Assembly (NCBI GenBank): GCA_003254905.1
Contig: QANU01105365.1
Coordinates: forward strand, 153,715 to 217,714
Source: Nissolia schottii
Lineage: Eukaryota > Streptophyta > Magnoliopsida > Fabales > Fabaceae
Length of the DNA: 64,000 nucleotides
Reading direction: 5' to 3'
In this document: positions 1 through 11,251 of the stretch, in pieces
How positions within the stretch are numbered: the first letter of the stretch is position 1
How the letters are laid out: every line of letters starts with the position of its first letter
The notes under the pieces: model-generated
Database searches by the model: none
The model's input: only the letters and a program-made list of their open reading frames with translations
Told to the model about the DNA's origin: nothing
Program-made: the position numbers and the translations under genes

Positions 1-1131
1 TTTTTTCTCTGGTGTTTGAGAGCGGTCAGAAGTCAAAACAATTGTGATTCTCTTTATGTTTTTCAATCTCTCTTATGTGCTTTTATTTGAGCATTTCTAT
101 GTATACTTTTATCATATTATGTTCTAAAAATGAAAATTTATACAAATTATCTCTTGTGATAGTTTTCTTCAATTAATAGATGTGCATCAATGATTTATTT
201 ATTTATTTTTAACAGTTTGAAAAAATGTTTGAATTACTCTAGTTTCTATCGAATGTGTCGATGTGAGCTATTATTCTTTTTTTTAAAAAAAATATTAATG
301 AGCTTGTGAAAGACAAAATATGTTAAATGAATAACTCATAAACCCAACAATAATTATTAGAGTATTAAAACGCTGGAGGTTTTTTTTTTAATGAAACTTC
401 TCTCTTATTTTTATGTAAATAATATTAAAAGAATTACAAGTAAAAAAATATAAGGAATCAATTCCTTAGAAAATTTCTCTCTCATCAATTATGTAAATAT
501 TAATTATATAAAATTTCTCTCTCATCAATTATGTTTGAGCGTTACAACGATTAAGTTTTATGTTTGAATTTCTCATTCATTTTTTTTTCTGATGGTTTAA
601 TTTCATTAATCAAAGCTAAATGGTCAAGAGGTAGTAACTCAATTGGCATGTTCCTTGGTATTAAGCCAAGCGGTTGTGAGTTCATTTATCCCAAAACGGT
701 TTATTCAGGCACTCAATCTCGTTATTGCGTTTGTTGGGGTTTACAGACTTTTCTAATGGGCCAATGGTGATTAGTTCGAAGAAGCCGAACCAACATCCTA
801 GTAGGAAAATGAAAAATCAAGGCAAAATACCAAGAATAATCATAAAAACCTTTCGAGAAAAATCCAAATAGAACAAAACCTTAACATATATTAAGGCACT
901 CTTACAACTTAGTCGACAGGGTCTATAACAAAATTCATACACTACATTGTTCACAAATTGGAAAAATAAACAACAATGTTAAAAATCTTCAACGTAGTGA
1001 TGCTACCATAGTACCATCAATCAAACTCTATTGCGCTCTTCAGCTTGCAACTTTTGAGGATTTCTTTGGATAGATATACTATCCAAAATCTTGTGAAAAT
1101 ATTAATTGTACTTGTGCTTCTTACACACCAG
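1..1131. other. AT-rich spacer
   Basis: I see no credible gene here. The sequence is AT-rich with short homopolymers, and the short open frames look random in composition. The right end (about 1020-1131) probably belongs to the intron in front of the F-box relic that follows. Confidence 0.5.
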
Positions 1132-1269
1132 TGTCTCCTTCGTGCTCCTGATCTAGATCTCCCGGAGTTTAGTTGTTTACTTAATCTAAGCATAAAGCTT
1201 GATAGTTTTGACACAAGGTTTCTGCTGCATATGCTTGAGAGATGTCACGTGCTTCAAGTTCTTAACTAA
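1132..1269 (+). pseudogene. F-box/FBD/LRR relic, second-exon equivalent
   Basis: The block starts after a splice-acceptor-like ttacacaccag and reads CLLRAPDLDLPEF...LLHMLERCHVLQVLN. This matches exon 2 of the intact F-box gene at 12.5-14 kb (CLLRAPALHFPEF...LIHFLSNCDMLRVLI) in reading frame and in the acceptor context. It ends at a TAA where the intact gene continues into another exon. No F-box exon is recognisable upstream, so this is an isolated LRR exon left by an older F-box copy. The identity rests on similarity within this window. Confidence 0.65.
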
Positions 1270-1485
1270 GAAAATAGTATGCTAGGTTCTCAAGTTCAAA
1301 CTAATTATGAATAATTTTCTTTGTCAGCGGTCTTCTCCCTTCTCAAGTTCAGCCTTAGACTTATTTTCTTACATCTTTTGAGAAGTTTTGTTACTTGTTG
1401 CCAGTGTTTCTTTGGTCGTCGCCGTTGGTGATAAATGTGATGGGATTTGAGGAATCTTTTCACTAAAGATTTTGCAAGACTTCTT

Positions 1486-1587
1486 GCTCTAATGAAAAGC
1501 TTTTGAGTGCTCCATGCCTTGATGCTTGTACTTTTTGCTCTAATGAAAAGGTTTTGAATGCTCCATAACTTGGTGCTTGTTTGTGCA
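1486..1587. repeat. Two-copy tandem repeat, about 51 bp
   Basis: Two imperfect copies of about 51 bp lie head to tail (1486-1536 and 1537-1587). Each begins gctctaatgaaaag and contains tgctccat and ttg(a/g)tgcttgt. It lies just downstream of the F-box relic; no function is apparent. Confidence 0.6.
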
Positions 1588-1891
1588 ATGCTTTGAGTAG
1601 AATCGGAGAAACTCACTCAATTGTAGTCCTTTTTTCTTTATCTCTACGGATGATCTTCCAATTATACTTGTCACTCACTATATGGTGCCAAGCAATATCA
1701 TCTTTGTGTGTTGAAATATTAAAATAATAGGGAAAAAATACTATTCATCATAGAAAGCACTAGAGAGGTATGATGTTAAATTGTTAATGCAATAATGATC
1801 TGTTTTGGCCAAAGACGATTAATCTTTTTGTCGAGTTGGGTGAATAGGTGCTAATAATATTCAAGATCCGGAATGCAAAATTATCTGAGAG

Positions 1892-2163
1892 TGTTAAAAT
1901 GGTAGGGATGCTCAGCTTGGGAAATCACAAAGTAGAGAAATTGAAAATTAAGAACGAATATTCTGATTCATTCCAGCTTAGGAGAAGGTTTATATACAAG
2001 ATGATGATGAAATAAAAGTGAAATGAAATGTAAATTAACTAGTCATTCACTAGTTACTTGCTGTGAAAGGAAGCGTCAAGTAACTAACTAACTTCCCAAC
2101 TACTAAATAACTTAACTACCAACTCTAGTGACTAGTTAGCCTTTCCTTTTGTATCTAGTGAAA
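1892..2163 (-). repeat. 3' LTR of the copia element
   Basis: It matches 7511-7770 over essentially its whole length, for example the shared tagtcattcactagttact. On the minus strand it is preceded by a purine-rich tract (gcggagaggggg, complement of 2164-2176), which would serve as the polypurine primer. Its left edge begins tgtt, the expected terminal TG. Confidence 0.8.
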
Positions 2164-2444
2164 CCCCCTCTCCGCAAACTGGAGTATGAAAATTAATCAT
2201 ACCCAACTTGGAAAACAAACCAGTGACTTGGTGCTAGAGGTTTGGTCCAAATGTCAACTAGTTGGTTATGAGTAGAGATAAGAAGCAATTTGATTAGTAC
2301 TCATCTCGATATGCATAGTTCATTCGTGGAACACGGGTTTGGTTGCGATGTGAATGACAGATTGATTGTCACAGTGAATGGAGACAACTATAGAAAGGGT
2401 TTGAAGAAAGAAAAGGAGTCACTGTACTTCACTTGTCGCTTGAG

Positions 2445-3611
2445 CTAAGGACCTGTATTTTGCCTCGGTAGAGGATCTGACCACATTGGTCTGCTTCTTA
2501 CTGCGCTACGAGACACGCTCAGGGCCAAGGAAACAACAAAAGTTAGAGATTGATATCCTAGATTCGGGGCAAGCTCCCCCCCCCCCAAATTGGCATCCGT
2601 GAACTCTTGCAAACTGAGAGAAGATGCAGCTAGAAAGAAGAGACCAGTGGTGGGAGCACCCTTCAGGTAACACAAAACACAATGAGCTGTTTGTAAGTGT
2701 TCTTGAGTGGGTGAATCAAGGAATTGACTCAACCGTCCAATAACATAACTGATGTCAGGTCTAGCGTGAGTAAGATAAAGCAATCAAGCAATTAAGCACA
2801 TGTAGTGATTGACATCTGGGATTATGGTGTTGGAATCGATGGGCAATTTTCTATGATAGTCTATTGGGGTCGAAAGAGGTTTATTGTCAAGGAAATTGTA
2901 ATCGGATAAAAAATTCAAGCAATATTTTCTTTGATAAAATGCAATGCCCTTTGTTGTTTTGGCCACCGCCATCCCCAAGAAGAATTTCAAGTTGCCTAGA
3001 TCCTTGATCTTAAAAAGATCATCTAGGAGGTTCTTGATGGTCTGAATTTCTTGGAGATCATTTCCTGCTAATGCCAAATGGTCCACATACACCAGTATGA
3101 CACTAAAACCAACGGAAGTGCATTTGGTAAACAATGAGTAATCTGATTTAGATTGCACAAAATCAAATGAGGTGAGAACTTACACAAGCTTCGCATTCCA
3201 TTGTTGACTTGCTTGTTTGAGCCCATAGAGTGATTTTTGTAATTTGCACACCAGAGATGGATCAGATAGAGAGAGCCCTGGAAAGGGTTTCATATAAATC
3301 TCTTCATGCAAATCACCATGCAAAAAGGCTGTGTTAACATCCATCTATTGCAGGTGCTATCCCCTTGCTACTGCTATGGCTAACAAGACCTTTAGAGTTG
3401 TCATTTTTACCACAGGGCTAAAGGTTTTCGAGTAGTCAATCCCAATTGTTTGGGTAAATCCTTTGGCCACTAGCCTTGCCTTGTGCCTCTCTATGGTGTC
3501 ATTAGCATGGAATTTAACTTTGAATAGCCACTTACAACCTATAGCCTTCTTACCAATAGGAAGTGAGGTGAGGGTCCATGTGTGGTTCTTTTCTAGTGGA
3601 GACAACTGCAT
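2445..3611 (-). pseudogene. copia reverse transcriptase and RNase H, broken
   Basis: Three displaced open segments cover the RT/RNase H region. 3357-3611 carries the RT start (GCKWLFKVK, KARLVAKGFTQ). 2784-3158 carries the palm region, and 2445-2783 the RT end and connection to RNase H (LYLTHARPDISY, LQEFTDANLGG). The usual YVDD catalytic box reads YVDH at about 3080, so the second aspartate is replaced by histidine. With the frame breaks this copy cannot encode an active polymerase. In copia elements this domain copies the RNA template in virus-like particles. Confidence 0.88.
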
Positions 3612-4251
3612 TAATAGCTTGCTGCTAGCATAGGTCCTTTACTTCTTCCTCATAGTTCCTAGGTTTAGGGTGAGAGGATATAACTAGAGAAAAAAATTGT
3701 GTGGTTAGCACAAAGTGAACAATAAGGTAAGTAATATGAGATTGGATACCTATTGTTGAAGGTAGATGATTAACTTCATGATGTCCCAGCTAACATGCAA
3801 TGGTAATTTGTCAAATAGCTTGGTGGTCTTTTAGCTCTTGTTCATTTTCTGAGAGTGGTGTATGGGACAATAGGGGAAGTAGGTGGTGATTGTGATGGAG
3901 GGATATGAATAGGTGCTGGTGATAATGGTGGTGGTCCTAAAATAGAATGAGAAGGGGGCGAAGTGATAGGAATTGTGGCCTGCAGATGTGAGGAAGAAGA
4001 ACTAATAGGTTGATGATGTATGGTGTTCATGTTATAATGCAAATGCACAAATGTTGATGAGTTGGAATTAGATGTAGATACAGTAATGCAGTCATAAGTG
4101 AAGGGATCATAATAAAATATTGTGGTTGAGAGTGAGGGAATGGATGCATGTTGAACACTCATGTGCAAATGCAAGAGATGCAATCTTGGTAGGAAAATGA
4201 ATTTCATAGAATATTATATTCCTAGAAATAAAAATTTCTCTAGTGACTATG

Positions 4252-4857
4252 TCATACAAAACAAAACACTTTGTGCCTTTCTCTAAAACCTATGAATGCA
4301 CACTTTCTTGATCTAGCATCTAGCTTCCTTCTGCCAAAATTTAGCGTGGAAATATATGATAGATAGACAAATGCCTTTAGATCCTTAATATCAGGCAAGT
4401 GATTATACAGAATCTCAAAAGGAGAATTATGTTTCAGAAAAGTGATAGGTTTCCTATTTATGAGATGAATGTCATGATCCACAGCAAATTGCCAGAAGCA
4501 AGTGGGAAGTGAGAATTGAAACAAGAGAGTTCTTGTAACTCCTACAATGTGTTGATGCTTCTTTCCAACAATACCATTGTGTTGAGGAGTCTCAACATAA
4601 CCAGCTTGATGCAATATCCTTTTAGTCTCATAGAAACTTTTAATTAAGAATTCAATCCCAATGTCAATTCTTATAACTTTGATTTTAATGGTAAACTGAT
4701 TATCTATGAAGGCAACAAAAGATTGAAATAGTTTGGAGGCTTGGGATTTAGTTATCATGAAATACACCCAAGTATATCTAGATTTATCGTCTACCACAGT
4801 AAGAAAATATTTGTGGCCTCCTATGGAAGAAATAGCCAAAGGTCCCCAAATATCCAT
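4252..4857 (-). pseudogene. copia integrase core, catalytic Glu lost
   Basis: An open segment of 201 codons holds the rve integrase core. The first aspartate lies in MDIWGP, the second in RIDIGIEF (family RSDNGTEF-like), and the third acidic position falls in PQHNGIVGKKHQHI. Family members have Glu in that motif (VVERKH); here it is Gly. The HHCC zinc region upstream is interrupted. The domain inserted element DNA into the genome; this copy should be inactive. Confidence 0.88.
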
Positions 4858-5016
4858 ATGTATTATGTCAAAACAATTTATAGATTTGTAGTACTAGAAT
4901 CAAATGACAGTTTTTTCTGCTTAGCTAAATGACAAGGATCACAAGGATCATTTTTATACAATCTATAAAGGAAAATTTGGAATGCATAACTAGAAGTTTT
5001 TCATGAGATGGATGCC

Positions 5017-5490
5017 CTAATTTATAATGCCAAATGGGAATTGGAGCAGATGTAGAAAAATTAACTTGGCAAAATTATGCAAAATTTGTGGAATTAGCCT
5101 TTTTAGCTTGGTGTGCCCATGAAGATTTGCCATTGCATATGAGCTTCTTATCATCTCAACTGCACCAATCATCTTCAATGTATTGGAATCCTGAATCTCA
5201 CAAAATTTCTCAGTAAACATCACACTACATTTCAGTCCAATGGTTAGTTTTGAATATGAGAGCAAATTAAAAGTAAATGAAGCTATATAAAGTACTTTTG
5301 TCAAGTAAAGATCATTGAAAAACACCATTATTCTTGAAATCTCAGCTATGGTTATGGTTCCATCGAGCAACTTTATTGAGATTAGTTTAATGTGATGGTA
5401 GGCTTGAAACTCATTGAGTGAATAGCACACATGGTCTGTAGCACCAGTGTCTATTACCCAATAGTTTGGTTTGTGGCCAACTAAGGACAA
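5017..5490 (-). pseudogene. copia aspartic protease and pre-integrase region
   Basis: This segment begins near MSLVGHKPNYWVIDTGATDHV, with the DTGA active-site motif of copia retropepsins. It runs into VLYIASFTFNLLSYSKLT, the usual LLS(V/I)SKLT stretch before the gag-pre-integrase domain. The frame decays after about residue 120. The protease matures the Gag-Pol polyprotein. Confidence 0.85.
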
Positions 5491-7140
5491 CGCAACATGT
5501 ATACCTGAGGAGGATGCAAGTCCTTGTGTTGCAATAGAGCTAGCAATACTTGTCTCTGCTCTAGTGTAAATTCCAAATCAGTGGTTTCCTCAACATCCTT
5601 TTGGCTAGAGACTACATTGCTAATCTCATCATGATCATCACTAGCAATTATGTTTGTTGCAACTCTTTCTCTATACTGTTGCAACAAATGTGAATGCTTC
5701 TTAAAACACCTCTAAATTGGATGTCCAGTTTTCCCACAATGCTGGCAAGTTACATCATGGTCATATGCAGTACTCAGATCTCTTCCATTTCCTCTGCTAG
5801 AGCTTGTTCTTATTGCATTATTCCCTCAACCTCTTCCTCTAGCCTTTCCTCTTCCTGGTGCAACTGAAGAGCCTAGGTCTGAGGTATTAAACAAAGTTTT
5901 AGTCTCAAAATTATTAGCATTCAACTGCCTTTCTTGTTGAGCCAGCAATGAGAAAGCATTCTTTATTTCAAGAATTCGTCTCATCAGCATTATTTGAGAT
6001 CGGAACATAATCCCCTAAGAAACCTTACAACATAATCCTCTTTTTTGTAGTCTCTTACAACTCTTAAGCCACAAACACATTGAATTCCATGCATACATTT
6101 AGGAATAGGCCTAAAATTCTCTAGTTCTTCCCATATTGACTTTAATCGAGTGAAATATGAGGTAATGCTCAAGTTTCCTTGTCTAATGACAAAAATTCCT
6201 CTTGTAATTAAGCAATTCTAAATATATCCCCTTCCAAGGTCGTCAAACTCGAGAGTTTAAGTAAACTTGTGAAGCCTCAACAAATTCGAATCGTAAAGTT
6301 ATAAGAGTTTACATACTTAAAAAAATATGTTATAAACATAATAATTTTGCACTAAACATGATTCAATGTTGTCTTTATAATTGACATTGAATAATGTTAA
6401 CTTTAACATGAAAAAATGAAAGAGATATCATAAAATATATCTTAATGCATAACACTTACTTGTTATGTCATATTTTATTCTGTATATGCATTACTTTATA
6501 GTTCAATAAAATATAGTTCAATTATGATAAATATATAAAATTAAATTAATAAATGCAATAGGTACCAAAATTACCAATTTTGTACATTTTAACGTAAAAT
6601 CATAAACTTGTAAGTAAATTTTAACCCGTAAACTCGCTAATACAACAGAGAGTTTACTTAAACTCATTGTGAGTTTACTAAAAAAGAGTTTTCATGAGTG
6701 TTAACTCATTTTATGTTGTAGAATCATAAGCTCGTAAGATTTTATGAGTTAACTTGATAGTTTAATAACCATATCCCCTTCAAAATACCTTTGATGCAGA
6801 TCTTTCCACGGATCAAATGCATTATCAATCCAAAGTACACTTTGCATTATTTCTTGGTTCAGTGAATGATTAATCCATGAAACAAAAAAAGTGTTGCATT
6901 TATCCCAAGCAAAAAATGAAGGATCGTTTGCCTCTGGTTTTGGCAATGTGCCATCAATGAACCATAGCTTATTCTTTCATTTCAAGGCCATCTTCATCGC
7001 TCGCGCCCATGCATGATAGTTCTAACTAGAGAGTACAACAAAGATCAAGGATGTTCCAAGATTCTCATTCGAATGCAAAATAATAAGGACTAATAATCGG
7101 ATTAGACATTGGATTATAAGCTTGCAGTCCTCGATTATTA
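5491..7140 (-). pseudogene. copia gag, fragmented and MITE-interrupted
   Basis: Gag pieces lie at 6749-6946 (FFAWDKCNTFFVSWINHSL, the UBN2 start), 5990-6172 (SITSYFTRLKSIWEELENF) and 5826-6008. A CCHC zinc knuckle is recognisable on the minus strand around 5710-5755 (CQHCGKTGHPI, stop, RC): all four ligands survive but a stop codon sits inside the finger. A Mutator-type MITE (6235-6772) splits the coding region. Gag forms the particle shell and binds RNA. Confidence 0.8.
6235..6772. mobile_element. Mutator-type MITE, copy 1 (nested in copia gag)
   Basis: 538 bp with terminal inverted repeats (left CAAGGTCGTCAAACTCGAGA; right end, reversed, ATGGTTATTAAACT). It is flanked by a perfect 9-bp duplication, atccccttc, at 6226-6234 and 6773-6781. 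A 9-bp target duplication is typical of Mutator-like elements. The interior shares long stretches with copy 2 at 11252-12076, has no coding capacity, and is rich in gagtttac/gtaaactc subterminal repeats. Confidence 0.88.
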
Positions 7141-7496
7141 GCTTTAGAAACGCAATTAGCTATCATAGCAATATGATTATGAACAATGCCCAAATCTTGC
7201 TTCATATTAGCAAGATCCAGTGAAATTTCCATGAACTGATTGGAAAAACCAAGAATGAAACAAAACAAAAAAGTAAGAGCTGCAGAGAAAATCAAGAATT
7301 CGCTAGAATACGTTCGAAACGTCAAAATGATCTTGAGAAAAATGCTCAATGAATATAGATTCTCTGTGGAATCTCCTTGCTTCACTGATTGAGATCTCGA
7401 AGAGTTTCCAAACATTAAGATTGAGCTTGAAACTCTTAAGATCTCAATGCGAAGAAGGTGCGGGAAGAGAGATTTGAATTGGAAGCGTATAAAGAA

Positions 7497-7510
7497 AGTT
7501 GCTTATACCA
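7497..7510 (-). other. Primer-binding site (initiator Met tRNA type)
   Basis: The minus strand reads TGGTATAAGCAAC directly after the LTR terminus ...CAACA. It resembles the TGGTATCAGAGC primer site common in plant copia elements and fixes the element's orientation. Confidence 0.7.
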
Positions 7511-7770
7511 TGTTGAAATGGTAGGGATGCTTAGCTTGGGAAATCAGAAAGTAGAGAATCTGAAAATTGAGAATAAATATTCTGATTCATTAGTGCTTAG
7601 GAGAAGATTTGTATACAAGATGCTGATGAAATAAAAGTGAAATGAAATGTAAATTAACTAGTCATTCACTAGTTACTTGCTGTGAAAGGAAGTGTCAACT
7701 AACTAACTATTAACTAACTTAACTACCATCTCTATTGACTAGCTAGCCTTTCCTTCTGTATCTATTGAAA
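7511..7770 (-). repeat. 5' LTR of the copia element
   Basis: This is the partner of the LTR at 1892-2163. It begins tgttgaaatgg on the plus strand and abuts the primer-binding site at 7497-7510. Its right edge (attgaaa) is where homology to the other LTR stops. Confidence 0.8.
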
Positions 7771-8840
7771 GGGAGTAGTTTTAGATGCTTTTTCTCATGA
7801 TATTATAAAACATATTAAGTTGAACATTGGTGAGAGAATCTACTCTAAACCAAAGAGCAACTCAAGAAACGGGCCCATATTATCCCTTTTTCCCGCAGAA
7901 AATCCTATGCTCTTTAGTCTTTGGTTTTCTTAAGTTTTACATTTTCTATTTTACTAGTTAACCAATGGCTTCAGAAGGGATGATAAATGGGTTGGGACAA
8001 GTTGAAAGTGTCTGTTTACTCCTTTTTCTAGTGAGTTTGCCTATGAGCTAACACAAAATTAAAAAAATAAAATTAAAATGTGAGCTAATTATACTTAATA
8101 TTTTATTGGTTTTTATTTTTTTTTAAAACATAATCTCATAGCAATAATCATGCCCAAAATTAGACCATATCGCATAAAGGGTGAGGGAACTAATTACATA
8201 CAATGCAATGGGCGAAAATCACTTATAAAAGGGAATAAATCACTGTAAAGAAAAATAAAACAACTATAAAAAAAAACCAAAAGCACAAGAAAAATTATAA
8301 ATAACTAAAATAAAAAAGTGACGGGCCACCTTCATAGATCACCTCTTCTAAAACACTTGCAAAGATGAATATCAGAACAGAGAAAAACAATTAAGATTTT
8401 TAACTTAATTTAAATATTATTCTATATAATTATTCCATACATAAGATTTAATTTAAGATTGCTCTGGTACCTTGATCATAATATGAGATATCAATAACCT
8501 GACCTCAATTGTTATTTGTTAGGTCTATTGTAAGTTATTCTTATTTTAATTTTTTAAAAAAATTAAAATTTTAAAATTTATTAGCCAATTGTTGATGACA
8601 CTTGGGCTAGGTATCAATACGTATTAAATTGGATGGATAGTTGAGGAGAAATTTATAATTATTTCAAATAGAAGATTTAATTGATAATTTAAACCAATTT
8701 TAATCAAACCAAAATTTAAATTTAATAATTCCAATCCGTACCTTAAAGGAGGAAGTGGCGGAGGCAAGAAAATATAGAGATAGTTTTCTTTTAATTCTTG
8801 GTTTTCAGTTTTCACTCATTAACTAGGATTACAATTGCCA
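7771..8840. other. AT-rich spacer
   Basis: No gene, element boundary or structured repeat that I can support. AT-rich low-complexity sequence. Confidence 0.5.
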
Positions 8841-8849
8841 AACTTTGCT

Positions 8850-9005
8850 AAGAATATAAAACAGAATTAGAGTTTTGATAATCAGTCGTGCAATCCCTCC
8901 CTCTCCCTTACTGATCTCCGCGGCGCGTCCACTGTGTAGAGTTCACTCCCTCGCGCACACACACACACGTACATCGCCCTACTACTTCTACTCCCAAACA
9001 AACAG
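8850..9005 (+). promoter_or_regulatory. Putative promoter and noncoding first exon
   Basis: A TATA-like tataaa at 8854-8859 is followed about 35 bp later by a pyrimidine- and GC-rich tract (ccctccctctccc, gcggcgcgtcc, a short CA repeat) unlike the AT-rich surroundings. It ends in aacaaacag|gtacct, a good splice donor. This is the usual look of a plant 5'UTR exon. The next gene downstream on this strand is the F-box gene at 12.5 kb, so it may be its first exon, with a LINE and a MITE lodged in the intron, or it may be an orphan promoter. Inference only. Confidence 0.35.
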
Positions 9006-9589
9006 GTACCTACGAAACTCTTCATTTTTTCACTTTTGTTTTAAATTTCCTGATTTCTAGGTTTCTGATCAATGTATTTTGCACATTGCTTTAATTATCT
9101 GACAGGGTTGCTTTCTAATTCACAAATAGGTTTATTAAATTTAAGTATGTGGCTCAATGTTTCATGTTTCCATCCAAATTAGGTGGAAATAGTGGAATTT
9201 TCAATTGGGGGTTTTGGTTTAACTCCCATATGTTTGTTGCTTGATGTGCTACTATTAATTTTGATAATAACATATTAACATTGATAACTTTGATTCCATT
9301 CAATTAGGGCTTTGTAGCATTGTGGTTCAGCGAGTTATTTTATTTTAATTGTTCAATTTTTTTGAGAACTATGAGGCTATGAGCCATCGAGCAATAACCT
9401 TTTGTTCAGTTTTAATTGGCCTGATAGACTAACATCTATCACTCTGGGTATGAGAGCTGTTGTCATAGATGACACTCTCGGCTTCGTGGGTATGTCAAAA
9501 GGTTTCTCAAAGATTATGGCTGAAAATGGGTAATATTTGTAACAGGTATTTCCAATTCGTGTTGTATTTTAAAGTCGGGATCATCTCTG

Positions 9590-10801
9590 AGGGTGTGTTG
9601 CCACTCTAAATAGTAAGGGTGTTTGGGTATTGAAAATTTGGTATAGAAAAATGTTGCCTTGATAGCAAAATAGCTATGGCGTTTTCTCTTGAGCTGCATT
9701 CACTTTGGCATCAGGTTATTTGCAGTAAATATGACCTTGACAAGAATGGGTGAGACGTTAAAGCAGCTTCTCATGCTACACATTTTAGCCGTTTTCCAAG
9801 GTTACCTGTCTTTTTAAGTCCTTGCATTCCTTGAAGGTTGGCAATGGATCACGTGTCAATTTTGGGAGGACCTTTGGTTAGGGGATGCGTCTTTTAGTTT
9901 AGCCTTTCCGTGCCCATACCGCTTATCTTCTCTTCACAACTCTCCAATGCATCATTTCTAGTGTACAAGAGTCTGTCTATTCATGGAACTTCCACTCTTT
10001 TAGGAACTTAAAATGATAGAGTCTTTTGATCTAGTTATCCTCTTGGGTCTTCTTGATTTGGTTGCATTGTCTCATTGCCCAGATACAAGGACTTGGTCTC
10101 TCGATCCCTTAGTAATCTTTTCTTGTAAATCATACTTTCAATTCCTCTTCTTTTGCCTTGATAAACCCATTTGGAAGTCCAAAGCTCCTTCAAAGGTTAA
10201 ATCCTTCATTTCGATTGCAGTGCTTAATAAAATTAATACCAATGATATGTTGCAGGTCCATAGACCTCAGAAGGCTATCACCCCTGATATGTCTGTGTTG
10301 TGCAAGCTCAAAATCAAATTTACATAATTTTTTTACATTGTTCTATGGCTCACTCATTATTGAATGCTTTGTTTGGTATATCTGGTGAGTGTTGGGTATG
10401 CCCTGGAAGTATTGGATCAGCTTTGGTGATCAGGTTTGCATGCTCCGAGAGGAGGAAGGAAGCAAAATTTTTATGGTAGTGTGCAGTCTTTGCCATAGTT
10501 TGGTGTATTTGGCTAGAGTGTAACTTTTGTATCTTTATAAGTAGGCTCTTGGACAAACAGGTCCTGTGGGATAGGATTAGGAGGCTGGGTTTTGCTTGGT
10601 GTAAAACACTTGGTCTTTTTAGAGGGGTTTCCTTTTTAAATATGTTGAGAGATTGGGAAACCTTGCTCTTTTGACCTGCCCTTTATTAGTTGCCATTTTT
10701 TGTATTGAGGATTTCTTGTCCTCCTTTATCTTTGTATTTTTTTTTCTCCCTGGTAATGAAAATTTTCTTTTATCAAAAAAAAAAAGAAAAAGAAAAAGAA
10801 A
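9590..10801 (+). mobile_element. 5'-truncated LINE (L1-type) 3' end
   Basis: Broken reading frames encode pieces of the C-terminal region of plant L1 polyproteins (zf-RVT region): LELHSLWHQVICSKYDLDKNG, VYKSLSIHGTSTLLG, KAPSKVKSF, LHCSMAHSLLNALFGISGECW and FAIVWCIWLE. Many stops and frameshifts interrupt it. It ends in an A-rich tail (about 10776-10801, caaaaaaaaaaagaaaaagaaaa), as expected for target-primed reverse transcription. The endonuclease and RT core are absent, consistent with 5' truncation. Target-site duplications were not resolved. Confidence 0.72.
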
Positions 10802-11251
10802 ACTGTACGGGATGAAATGCACTACAGAGGATCTCTTGTCCTTCCGTCTTTTGTATCTATCTTCTCCTTTTATCAATACAATTCTTCTTTTATCCAAAAC
10901 AAAAACAAAGTGCACATGTGTTATACTTAAAGTGATTAAAGGTTTTCTTTTCCCTTTGTATTAATTTACTGAATATCAAGTATAATTTTAAAGCATAATA
11001 ATAGATAAATGATAACATGATTGATGAAAATATGGAAAGTCTTTATGTGGAAAATATATTAAAATTAAAATCTGTTATTTAAAATTTTTTTGGTTAGAGA
11101 TCAATTTTGACATTCTATTCACCTAGAGTTTTATATTTTAATTCAATAAACTTGAATTCATAAAAATATATCTTATTAAGACAAAAATTATAGGGGACTT
11201 GCAGTGATTGAAGAATTCATTTAGATTAATAATGTTGACACGCATGCCAAC

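Larger units (their letters stand above)
1892..7770 (-). mobile_element. Degenerate Ty1/copia LTR retrotransposon
   Basis: About 5.9 kb bounded by two similar direct repeats (1892-2163 and 7511-7770). On the minus strand the order is LTR, a primer-binding site resembling initiator-Met tRNA, gag, protease, integrase, reverse transcriptase, RNase H, a purine-rich tract, LTR. This is the Pseudoviridae/copia order. Every coding domain carries stops or frameshifts, and several catalytic residues are changed (see the separate entries). A 538-bp MITE is nested in gag. I could not find a convincing 5-bp target duplication. The LTRs differ by many substitutions and small indels, so the insertion is old. 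Confidence 0.9.

Noticed and set aside
1305-1616. 103-codon minus-strand frame with an internal repeat
   Set aside because: The protein repeat simply reflects the 51-bp tandem DNA repeat; no homology.
10619-10964. Opposing frames rich in Lys or Phe
   Set aside because: They come from the A-rich tail of the LINE and adjacent low-complexity sequence.
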